12,745 nucleotides of DNA from an uncultured Synergistaceae bacterium (GTDB lineage Bacteria > Synergistota > Synergistia > Synergistales > Aminobacteriaceae): assembly GCA_937870605.1 (NCBI GenBank), contig CALMZW010000411.1:1-12745 (forward strand), given 5' to 3'. The notes under the pieces were generated by a model. The model saw only the letters and a list, made by a program, of their open reading frames with translations, had not been told where the DNA came from and did not search any database. Below, one piece after another: positions 1 to 5,042 of this stretch. The position numbers were made by a program, and so were the translations under genes. Position 1 is the first letter of the stretch. Each line of letters opens with the position of its first letter.

Positions 1-276
1 ACATTTGATCTCGCGAACGCCGTGAAAGAGATCAAAGCGGGACGCGTTGAGTTCCGTGTCGATAAGTTTGCGATTATCCATAACAGCATCGGGAAGAAAC
101 GTTTCAGCGCGGAACAGCTTTACGATAACGCCAAGTCGCTCTTCCGGGCTATCCTGAAAGCACGTCCCGCATCCGTGAAGGGAACGTATGTCAAGAGCCT
201 TGCGATTGCGCCGACTATGGGCCCCGGAATCCGCATCGATGTGGCGGTTGCATCGAAAGAGGTATCCGGAGAGTAG
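1..276 (+). CDS. rplA: 50S ribosomal protein L1, C-terminal part (5' truncated by window)
   Basis: This is the last 91 residues of ribosomal protein L1, open from the first base of the window and ending with TAG at 274-276. L1 forms the mobile L1 stalk of the large subunit near the E site and in many bacteria represses its own operon. Recognisable are the conserved AVKEIKAGRVEFRVDK segment at the start of the fragment, the IHNSIGKKRFSAEQL segment, and a C-terminal part ending KGTYVKSLAIAPTMGPGIRID, which is the typical L1 closing signature. The upstream ATG at 22 is internal to the gene and not a start. rplJ and rplL follow in the order usual for the L11-L1-L10-L12 cluster, after a 189-base leader. 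Identification is firm; the N-terminal half lies outside the window. Confidence 0.96.
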   Translation, partial: TFDLANAVKEIKAGRVEFRVDKFAIIHNSIGKKRFSAEQLYDNAKSLFRAILKARPASVKGTYVKSLAIAPTMGPGIRIDVAVASKEVSGE

Positions 277-328
277 TTTCGCCTTCTCGAAATTTCTTTG
301 AATACGATTATTACTATATCGATATATC

Positions 329-378
329 GGCTCAAGACAGCGGGATCGCAGTAGCGTGAAAACCCCGCCGAGGCCTCG
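329..378 (+). promoter_or_regulatory. L10 leader: ribosomal protein autoregulatory RNA in front of rplJ
   Basis: The rplA-rplJ gap carries the hallmarks of the bacterial L10 leader. The segment AGACAGCGGG (335-344) faces CCCCGCCGAGG (363-373): gcggg at 340-344 pairs fully with cccgc at 364-368. A small inner hairpin cgc(347-349)/gcg(354-356) and an A-rich joint (359-362) sit between. The flanking GACAGC and CCGAGG words are the conserved kink-turn-like parts bound by the L10(L12)4 complex in the known family. An outer stem is plausible between ggctc (329-333) and the GAGGCC region (370-375). Seen: motif words and pairings. Known: excess L10-L12 binding shuts off the rplJL genes. Inferred: control here acts through the terminator at 419-444. 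Confidence 0.8.
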
Positions 379-383
379 AAGAC

Positions 384-412
384 GGACAACGTTGTTTTTT
401 TTTACGTTGTTC
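384..412 (+). other. U-loop hairpin between L10 leader and attenuator
   Basis: ACAACGT (386-392) is exactly complementary to ACGTTGT (404-410), extendable by a G-T and a G-C pair (385/411, 384/412). The loop (393-403) holds nine consecutive T residues. The element lies between the L10-binding motif and the terminator hairpin. It could be a spacer hairpin or part of an alternative fold. No partner that would disrupt the terminator stem was found by eye. Function not established. Confidence 0.4.
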
Positions 413-418
413 TTTCTG

Positions 419-444
419 CCCGGGCCGTGAGCCCGGGTTTTTTT
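419..444 (+). terminator. Attenuator (intrinsic terminator) in the rplJ leader
   Basis: Stem cccgggc (419-425) pairs perfectly with gcccggg (431-437) around a five-base loop, followed by seven T residues (438-444). This is a standard intrinsic terminator, placed after the L10 leader and only about eight bases before the rplJ Shine-Dalgarno sequence. That position suits transcription attenuation rather than the end of a transcription unit: rplJ has no room for a new promoter after it. Upstream rplA mRNA would end here when the leader is in the L10-bound state (inference). Confidence 0.85.
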
Positions 445-465
445 ATGTCGAAGGGAGGTGAATGA

Positions 466-999
466 ATGCCTGCGACATTGAAGTTTGAACAGGTTGACGA
501 ACTGCGGGAAAGACTTTCGAAAGCTCAGGCCGTGTTTGTTTCCGAATATAAGGGAATGACGGTCGGAAAGATCACGGCTCTTCGTGCGAAAGTGCGTCAG
601 GCCGGTGGAGAGATGAAAGTCGCAAAAAACACTCTCTTCAAGATAGCCATGAAAGAAGCCGGAATGACATCCTTGCCGGAAGAAGCCATCGTCGGACCGA
701 ACATCTATACGATCGCGTACGGGGATCCTGTCGCTGTTGCGAAAGTACTGAAGGATTTTGTTTCGGAGAAGACGAATAAAGAACTTGAAATCAAGGCCGG
801 AGTTCTCGAAAAGGCGCGTTTGACCTCGGCTCAGGTGATTGCCCTTGCGGATATGCCTTCGAAGGATGTCATGATCGGAATGGTTGTCCGTACGATAGCC
901 GCACCTCTTACGGGCCTCGTTACCGTGCTTTCCGGGCCGATCCGGTCTCTCGCGACGGTTCTCTCACAGATCAAGGAACAGAAAGAAAAGGCTGCGTAG
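466..999 (+). CDS. rplJ: 50S ribosomal protein L10
   Basis: L10 (177 residues, typical length) anchors the L12 dimers on the large subunit and thereby recruits translation factors; bound to L12 it also acts as the autorepressor of this operon. The N-terminal RNA-binding domain is clear: residues near 25-75 include VSEYKGMTVGKITALRAKVRQ and VAKNTLFKIA, both typical of L10. The C-terminal helix (about 145-177) that carries L12 dimers is present and lysine rich. The start ATG at 466 follows a strong GGGAGGTG (453-460); an ATG at 462 is out of frame and ignored. It is 44 bases upstream of rplL and behind an L10 leader and attenuator, so expression is probably feedback controlled. Firm identification. 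Confidence 0.97.
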   Translation: MPATLKFEQVDELRERLSKAQAVFVSEYKGMTVGKITALRAKVRQAGGEMKVAKNTLFKIAMKEAGMTSLPEEAIVGPNIYTIAYGDPVAVAKVLKDFVSEKTNKELEIKAGVLEKARLTSAQVIALADMPSKDVMIGMVVRTIAAPLTGLVTVLSGPIRSLATVLSQIKEQKEKAA

Positions 1000-1043
1000 C
1001 GGCATAATCCCGCTATCAGATATACTTCTAAGGAGGAACACAT

Positions 1044-1421
1044 ATGACCCGCGATGAAATGATTCAGGCTATAGAAGGCATGACTGTCCTTGAGCTTTCC
1101 GAACTTGTGAAAGCTCTTGAGGAGAAGTTCGGCGTATCCGCTTCCGCGCCGGCGATGGCTATGCCCATGATGGCGATGGCCGGAGCCGCTGCGCCCGCCG
1201 AAGAGGAAAAGACCGAATTCGATGTCGTCTACAAGGCTCCGGGAGCCAATAAGATCGGCGTCATCAAGGTAGTCCGTGAACTTACGGGCCTTGGGCTGAA
1301 GGAAGCGAAGGAGCTTGTCGACAATCCGCCGAAGGCGGTCAAGGAAGGCGTCAGTAAGGAAGAGGCTGAAGAGATCAAGAAGAAGCTCCTCGAAGCCGGC
1401 GCCGAAGTCGAAGTCAAGTAG
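1044..1421 (+). CDS. rplL: 50S ribosomal protein L7/L12
   Basis: L12 (125 residues) is the multi-copy stalk protein that contacts EF-G, EF-Tu, IF2 and release factors. Visible parts: the N-terminal dimerisation domain (1-33, with MTVLELSELVKALEEKFGVSA), a flexible Ala/Met/Pro hinge (34-53, unusually methionine rich), and the C-terminal factor-binding domain (about 57-125) with KIGVIKVVRELTGLGLKEAKELVD and the closing KKKLLEAGAEVEVK. The ATG at 1044 follows AAGGAGGA (1030-1037). It shares a transcript with rplJ; a strong terminator begins 20 bases past its stop. Remarkably rpoB is not next, although rplL-rpoB is the commonest bacterial order. Confidence 0.98.
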   Translation: MTRDEMIQAIEGMTVLELSELVKALEEKFGVSASAPAMAMPMMAMAGAAAPAEEEKTEFDVVYKAPGANKIGVIKVVRELTGLGLKEAKELVDNPPKAVKEGVSKEEAEEIKKKLLEAGAEVEVK

Positions 1422-1440
1422 TCCGGAAAAACGAATGAGA

Positions 1441-1469
1441 AGAGGCGGCGTTTCTGCCGCCTCTTTTTT
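1441..1469 (+). terminator. Intrinsic terminator after rplL
   Basis: AGAGGCGGC (1441-1449) pairs without mismatch with GCCGCCTCT (1456-1464), six-base loop, T run 1464-1469. It closes the rplJL operon. The next gene's Shine-Dalgarno begins three bases after the T run, so the element also decides how much ribosomal-operon transcription reaches the amidohydrolase gene. Confidence 0.92.
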
Positions 1470-1485
1470 ATAGGGAGCAAACCTC

Positions 1486-2364
1486 GTGATTACTGATACG
1501 CACGTTCATGTGTTTCCGCCGGATGTAATACGGGACTGGGAGAAAATTGCCCGAAAAGAGGCGCATTTTGCGTCTCTCGTCAGGGGAAAAGTTCACCGAT
1601 GGGCGACAGTAGAAGACGTTGTTGATTCCATGAACCTGACAGGCATCGACGAGTCGTGGATTTTCGGTTTTGCATTCGAGGACCAGGGCTTATGTCGTCT
1701 ATGTAACGATTATGTGATTGACGCGCTGAAACAACATCCCGACGGCCTTCGCGGTTTGGCGGTCGTGTCGCCGGGCTGCGCCGGTTGCGAGGCCGAGCTC
1801 GTGCGTTGCCGGAATGCCGGGATGATCGGCGTCGGCGAATTGTTTCCCCAGGGGCAGGGAGTGGACATCACCGACCCAAGGCAAACATGGCGCCTCGCAT
1901 CGCTGGCGTATGAAACCGGCATGTTTCTGCTGATCCACACTGCGGAGCCGGTGGGGCATGATTACCCCGGGAAGGGGAACGTAGGACCGAAAGAAGCTGC
2001 GATGTTTTGCATCAATCATCCCGAAGTGTCCGTCGTTTTTGCGCACTTTGGCGGAGGACTCTGGCAGTACGAACTGATGCCGGAAATGAAGCGCGTTCTT
2101 GCAAACGCATGGTATGACACTGCGGCGTTTCCATGGCTGTATTCGCCGAAGGTGCTTCTTGCGATCGACGGAGCGGGCGTCTCGGAAAAGTTCCTTTACG
2201 GTTCGGATTTTCCGATCCTGACCTATCAGCGGTATTCAACGCTTTGGGAACAAGCTGGTCTCAAGGGAGAGAAGCTCGAGAAGATTCTTTCCGGAAACGC
2301 GGAAACATTGCGTCGCAAGACGTCGGAAAAAGTGGGAATGGCTCCGTGTACCAGTCCTTCGTGA
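1486..2364 (+). CDS. Metal-dependent amidohydrolase (Amidohydro_2 / ACMSD-like family)
   Basis: A 292-residue cytoplasmic TIM-barrel hydrolase of the amidohydrolase superfamily, close to the branch that holds ACMSD-type decarboxylases and uncharacterised hydrolases. The metal-site pattern is complete: HxH at H6/H8 in DTHVHVF, H151 in LLIHTAEP, H187 in VVFAHFGGG and D241 in LYGSDFP. The HTAEPVGHDYPGKG segment around 151-164 is a feature often seen in this branch. The start is GTG at 1486, eight bases after AGGGAG (1472-1477), which places the HxH motif at the expected N-terminus. It follows the rplL terminator by 16 bases with no space for a promoter, so expression probably depends on readthrough or a promoter inside rplL. 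Substrate cannot be told; neighbours give no pathway. The last 15 or so residues look like a non-conserved tail. Confidence 0.88.
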   Translation: MITDTHVHVFPPDVIRDWEKIARKEAHFASLVRGKVHRWATVEDVVDSMNLTGIDESWIFGFAFEDQGLCRLCNDYVIDALKQHPDGLRGLAVVSPGCAGCEAELVRCRNAGMIGVGELFPQGQGVDITDPRQTWRLASLAYETGMFLLIHTAEPVGHDYPGKGNVGPKEAAMFCINHPEVSVVFAHFGGGLWQYELMPEMKRVLANAWYDTAAFPWLYSPKVLLAIDGAGVSEKFLYGSDFPILTYQRYSTLWEQAGLKGEKLEKILSGNAETLRRKTSEKVGMAPCTSPS

Positions 2365-2477
2365 GATCCGGATAAAATGGCCTTTGAGAGATTCGGGGTG
2401 TCCGGCGCGTTCATTTCTGTGAGGCGAGTGTTCATAGCGAGCTGTAAAGACTGAAACTTCCAACATTTTCTCCGAAC

Positions 2478-2506
2478 TTGCAATCGTTGTACCAGTCTGC
2501 TATCAT
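2478..2506 (+). promoter_or_regulatory. Promoter of the tRNA-Gln/tRNA-Glu unit
   Basis: TTGCAA (2478-2483) and TATCAT (2501-2506) are separated by exactly 17 bases. The -10 box matches the sigma70 consensus in five of six positions. A start near 2513 would leave a leader of roughly 27 bases before the mature 5' end of tRNA-Gln. No terminator for the preceding amidohydrolase gene was found in 2365-2477, so readthrough from it is also possible. Confidence 0.65.
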
Positions 2507-2539
2507 GCCTCAGTCGGCAAGAGAATCGCTTTGATTTGT

Positions 2540-2613
2540 TGGGGAATCGTCCAACGGCAGGACACCTGACTCTGGATCAGGCGATCGTGGTTCGAATCCA
2601 CGTTCCCCAGCCA
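2540..2613 (+). tRNA. tRNA-Gln (anticodon CUG)
   Basis: Full cloverleaf of 74 bases including encoded CCA (2611-2613). Acceptor tggggaa/ttcccca, D stem gtcc/ggac, anticodon stem cctga (2565-2569)/tcagg (2577-2581), loop ctCTGga with anticodon at 2572-2574, T stem cgtgg/ccacg around TTCGAAT, discriminator G. The first pair is U1-A72, the weak end pair typical of bacterial tRNA-Gln and known as a recognition feature for both GlnRS and the GatCAB amidotransferase. It is co-transcribed with tRNA-Glu six bases downstream. Confidence 0.96.
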
Positions 2614-2619
2614 ACACAA

Positions 2620-2695
2620 GGCCCCATCGACTAGTGGCCTAGGTCGTAACCCTCTCAAGGTTAAAACACGGGTTCGAATCCCGTTGGGGCTACCA
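2620..2695 (+). tRNA. tRNA-Glu (anticodon CUC)
   Basis: Full cloverleaf of 76 bases with encoded CCA (2693-2695). Acceptor ggcccca (2620-2626) against tggggct (2685-2691), D stem gact/ggtc, anticodon stem taacc (2647-2651)/ggtta (2659-2663), loop ctCTCaa with anticodon at 2654-2656, T stem acggg/cccgt around TTCGAAT, discriminator A. The first acceptor pair is G1-U72, a wobble, where tRNA-Glu usually has G-C. All other stems are sound, so the gene looks functional. Confidence 0.95.
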
Positions 2696-2706
2696 ACTAT
2701 TCCCAA

Positions 2707-2744
2707 GGCGCTGTCCGTTAATACAGGATAGCGCCCTTTTTTTT
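2707..2744 (+). terminator. Intrinsic terminator of the tRNA-Gln/Glu unit
   Basis: GGCGCTGTCC (2707-2716) pairs with GGATAGCGCC (2726-2735), ten pairs with one G-T wobble, nine-base loop, then T residues 2737-2744. It lies 11 bases past the CCA of tRNA-Glu. It is directional: the minus-strand reading has no T run after the stem, so it does not obviously terminate the convergent speD transcript. Confidence 0.92.
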
Positions 2745-2789
2745 GAGAGCACGTGCAGAATGTTTCTCGAGGAGTCGAAGTTACGCGCA

Positions 2790-3191
2790 CTATCCCCTTT
2801 TTCGTTCTTCCCACGTTATGAACGAGTGATAAAACTCCTTATCTCCGTCATCAATTCCTCGTGTTATCTCGGTGATGTGCGTATGCTGCGCGTCAATCTG
2901 TTCGAGGACGTAGTTGACGGCGACTTCGGGAAGACTGTTTTCTCCACAGGTGTAAATGTCGAGCGCCAAATAGTTCTCCTCAGGCCACGAATGGACCGAC
3001 AGATGCGATTCGCTGATGACGACCACTCCGCTGACTCCGTCCGGTGGAAACTTGTGAAACGAGACGGACCAGACCTGCGTGTTGGCCCGTTTTGCTGCTT
3101 CGACGAGGATTTCCTGAAGTTTGTCGACCTGGCTGATAGCGGAGTTGCATCCTGACGCTTCAACAATGAAATGGAATCCCTTCGGAGACAT
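2790..3191 (-). CDS. speD: S-adenosylmethionine decarboxylase proenzyme (short prokaryotic type)
   Basis: A 133-residue proenzyme that cleaves itself to form a pyruvoyl cofactor and decarboxylates S-adenosylmethionine, supplying aminopropyl groups for spermidine. The cleavage signature is intact: GluSer in ISESHLSVHSWPE, giving the pyruvoyl group from S62, with H67 and C82 (in DIYTCG) at the places of the catalytic His and Cys of the Thermotoga-type enzymes. Total length fits this class. The ATG at 3191 follows GAGGGGG on the minus strand; the longer open frame upstream runs through tRNA-Ala and is not coding. It has its own promoter (3234-3262). No spermidine synthase gene (speE) is adjacent, so the partner must be elsewhere. 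It is convergent with the tRNA-Gln/Glu unit. Confidence 0.95.
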   Translation of the reverse strand: MSPKGFHFIVEASGCNSAISQVDKLQEILVEAAKRANTQVWSVSFHKFPPDGVSGVVVISESHLSVHSWPEENYLALDIYTCGENSLPEVAVNYVLEQIDAQHTHITEITRGIDDGDKEFYHSFITWEERKRG

Positions 3192-3233
3192 GCGAATCCC
3201 CCTCTTTTTCAAAATCCGGATAGATACGGGAGT

Positions 3234-3262
3234 ATTATATTTTTTTTTCAAATGCTGATCAG
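3234..3262 (-). promoter_or_regulatory. Promoter of speD
   Basis: On the minus strand a perfect TATAAT lies at 3239-3234. Seventeen bases upstream is CTGATC (3262-3257), only a three-of-six match to the -35 consensus. A run of nine A residues occupies the spacer next to the -10 box. The transcript would start near 3227, about 35 bases before the speD ATG. The -10 element is convincing, the -35 element is weak. Confidence 0.6.
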
Positions 3263-3344
3263 GAATATACGGCATTCTTTTCGAGACTCGGAGGGGACGT
3301 GCGTCGTGTCGAAGAATACGCCGAAAGAAAAAAAAGGAACTGAG

Positions 3345-3377
3345 AAAAAAAACAGCCATTCTGCGAAGAATGGCTGT
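3345..3377 (-). terminator. Intrinsic terminator of tRNA-Ala
   Basis: Read on the minus strand, an 11-base-pair perfect stem (3377-3367 with 3362-3352), tetraloop TCGC, is followed by eight T residues (3352-3345, the first overlapping the stem). It starts 12 bases past the CCA end of tRNA-Ala. It is a clear end for a single-tRNA transcript and insulates speD. Confidence 0.93.
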
Positions 3378-3388
3378 CCGGGATACTC

Positions 3389-3464
<76 letters not shown>

Positions 3465-3481
3465 AGAACGAAAACGAAGGT

Positions 3482-3510
3482 ATTATAATGACCACGGGCG
3501 GTACTGTCAA
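3482..3510 (-). promoter_or_regulatory. Consensus sigma70 promoter of tRNA-Ala
   Basis: On the minus strand TTGACA (3510-3505) and TATAAT (3487-3482) are both perfect matches to the consensus and are 17 bases apart, the optimal spacing. Transcription would start near 3475, about 11 bases before the mature tRNA. It is the strongest promoter seen in the window. It overlaps the upstream ATG (3488) of the divergent aldolase open frame, which argues against that ATG as the real start. Confidence 0.93.
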
Positions 3511-3560
3511 CCAGTGTTTCCGGCGCATGAGAGAAAAACTTGCGGATTCTCCGTTTTCTC

Positions 3561-3588
3561 TTGACGGGCGGTATTCCCGTGTTATTGT
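3561..3588 (+). promoter_or_regulatory. Possible promoter of the aldolase gene
   Basis: TTGACG (3561-3566, five of six matches) and TATTGT (3583-3588, four of six) are separated by 16 bases. The start would be near 3595, about 45 bases before the ATG at 3641. It lies inside the in-frame extension that begins at 3488, which again supports the shorter protein. The -10 box is weak. Confidence 0.45.
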
Positions 3589-3640
3589 TCAACGGGCGGA
3601 AGAAAACGCCTCATTATCAGAGAAAGGACGTGCTGAATCT

Positions 3641-4900
3641 ATGGATACGAGCCGAACTGCGTATCGGGAAATGCTCACGAAGCGTCCCTTGAATGTGCAG
3701 GCTCTCTGGGGAACGGAGGATCTCGGGCTTGTCAGCGGAAGAGATGTTGTCATCGCTGCGCGCGAGAGTCAGTCCATCATTCTGGCAGCCAACGCGAGAA
3801 GTCCTCTGACCGTCAAGGGAGTCTTCAAGGCTGCGAAAGCGTGTAACGCCGCGGTGTACATCGAGATCGCCAAATCCGAGGACAGCTACTGTTATGGATC
3901 GTTCGCCTCCCTCCCGGATTACGCGGCGCGTTACTCCGCGGAACTCGGACACGGGATTATTTTCGGACTTCATGTCGATCATTACGGAATCAAATCCCGG
4001 GAAGATGTCCAGAAGTCCGTCGCTCATATTCCCGATATTGTGCGAAGAGGATGGACCTCGTTCGCGGTTGACGCATCGCATCTTCAGGACTGGGAGAATC
4101 TGTGCGCGACGCGGGATGTCTGCATGAGCATACCGGCGTATCTTGGACTCGAGGTCGAAGTTGGGGAGATCAAGGGACCCGGAGAACTGTCAACCGTCAA
4201 AGAAGCGCTCTTCTTCATCGGAGGCTTGAATTCCTGGGGGATCAGCCCCGATCTTCTCGCCATATCCAACGGTAGTCTCCACGGAACGTACGATACGACC
4301 ACCGGACAGCACGAAGGCATCGACCTTGACCGGACGCTCGAAATCGCCAATGCGATACGCCCCTATGGAGTCGCCATTGCACAGCACGGCATTTCCGGCA
4401 CGCCTCTTTCCAAAGTGTCGCGCTTCAGGAAGTTCGGCATTGCCAAGGGGAACGTCGCCACGCTTTTCCAGAATGTCGTTTTTGGTCTGAAGATGGATCC
4501 GGAGACCGGGAACGCGGTCGTGGAAAACGGGTCCTATGTGAAGGAGCCGGATCGCGGTATTTCCGCGGAACTCTGGAATAAAATCGTTGAATGGGCCGAC
4601 GGCAAGAAATACAGCCGGAAGAGCGGAGATTACAAGAAGGCCAATCTGCCGTTCGGCGAAGCCATCATGAACGAACCGCAGCCGTGTATCGATCGGATCG
4701 TGGCCGAGACGGAAGAGTGGGCGACGCGATTCCTCAAGGCGTTCAACGCGGAGGGGACGGCGGAAAAGGTCCTCGAAACGATCGCACGACGCCCCTTTGA
4801 CAACGCGGCGCCGGAGCGTCCGGTCCTGCATAAGCGAAGCGAATTCACGTGTGAGGGCGCACAACAGGAACGCGGGAGCGACGCCGATTATTCGGACTAA
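3641..4900 (+). CDS. Class II aldolase family protein (fructose-bisphosphate aldolase-like)
   Basis: A 419-residue member of the zinc-dependent class II aldolase fold. The metal and catalytic pattern is complete: HVDH at 111-114 (the HxDH site with catalytic Asp), LGLEVEVGEIKG around 169-179, H214 in NGSLHGTY and H249 in AQHGISG; GIAKGNVATLFQ (266-277) matches the phosphate-loop region. It is longer than the usual 285-360 residues, with an extra C-terminal stretch (about 310-419) containing EWADGKKYSRKSGDYKKA. Substrate is therefore uncertain: fructose 1,6-bisphosphate or a related ketose bisphosphate. The start at 3641 is preferred because the in-frame ATG at 3488 overlaps the tRNA-Ala promoter and its extra 51 residues look non-conserved; AAAGGA (3623-3628) is 12 bases away, a loose spacing. 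A hairpin and thrC follow 78 bases on. Confidence 0.8.
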   Translation: MDTSRTAYREMLTKRPLNVQALWGTEDLGLVSGRDVVIAARESQSIILAANARSPLTVKGVFKAAKACNAAVYIEIAKSEDSYCYGSFASLPDYAARYSAELGHGIIFGLHVDHYGIKSREDVQKSVAHIPDIVRRGWTSFAVDASHLQDWENLCATRDVCMSIPAYLGLEVEVGEIKGPGELSTVKEALFFIGGLNSWGISPDLLAISNGSLHGTYDTTTGQHEGIDLDRTLEIANAIRPYGVAIAQHGISGTPLSKVSRFRKFGIAKGNVATLFQNVVFGLKMDPETGNAVVENGSYVKEPDRGISAELWNKIVEWADGKKYSRKSGDYKKANLPFGEAIMNEPQPCIDRIVAETEEWATRFLKAFNAEGTAEKVLETIARRPFDNAAPERPVLHKRSEFTCEGAQQERGSDADYSD

Positions 4901-4978
4901 ACAATCGCTTCCTCTGACGCCCGGTCCTGTGCGGAACGATACGGTTCCCTTCCCATGCACGTAGCGGCTTTCCCGGGG

Positions 4979-5026
4979 AGCGGCCTTCTTCCGGCTTTGT
5001 GTCGAGATGAAGGCCGCTTTCTCTTT
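4979..5026 (+). terminator. Terminator or attenuator hairpin before thrC
   Basis: AGCGGCCTT (4979-4987) pairs exactly with AAGGCCGCT (5010-5018) across a 22-base loop, followed by an interrupted T tract (TTTCTCTTT). The long loop and broken T run make it weaker than the other terminators here. The thrC Shine-Dalgarno (5028-5033) comes straight after it, leaving no space for a promoter, so it either ends aldolase transcription with leakage into thrCB or is a control element for threonine synthesis. No leader peptide rich in Thr codons was seen in 4901-4978. Confidence 0.6.
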
Positions 5027-5042
5027 CAGGAGGTTGAATGCG

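Noticed and set aside
298..328. Possible promoter or AT-rich palindrome (TATATCGATATA, 315-326) after rplA
   Set aside because: No -10 and -35 pair with proper spacing was convincing; the palindrome is short and may only be part of the leader.
2365..2477. Search for a terminator after the amidohydrolase
   Set aside because: No hairpin with a T run was found; the stretch appears to hold nothing before the tRNA promoter.
3271..3330. Imperfect inverted repeat (GGCATTCTT...AAGAATACGCC) between speD and tRNA-Ala
   Set aside because: Pairing is broken by bulges, no T tract on either strand, no sign of an RNA gene.
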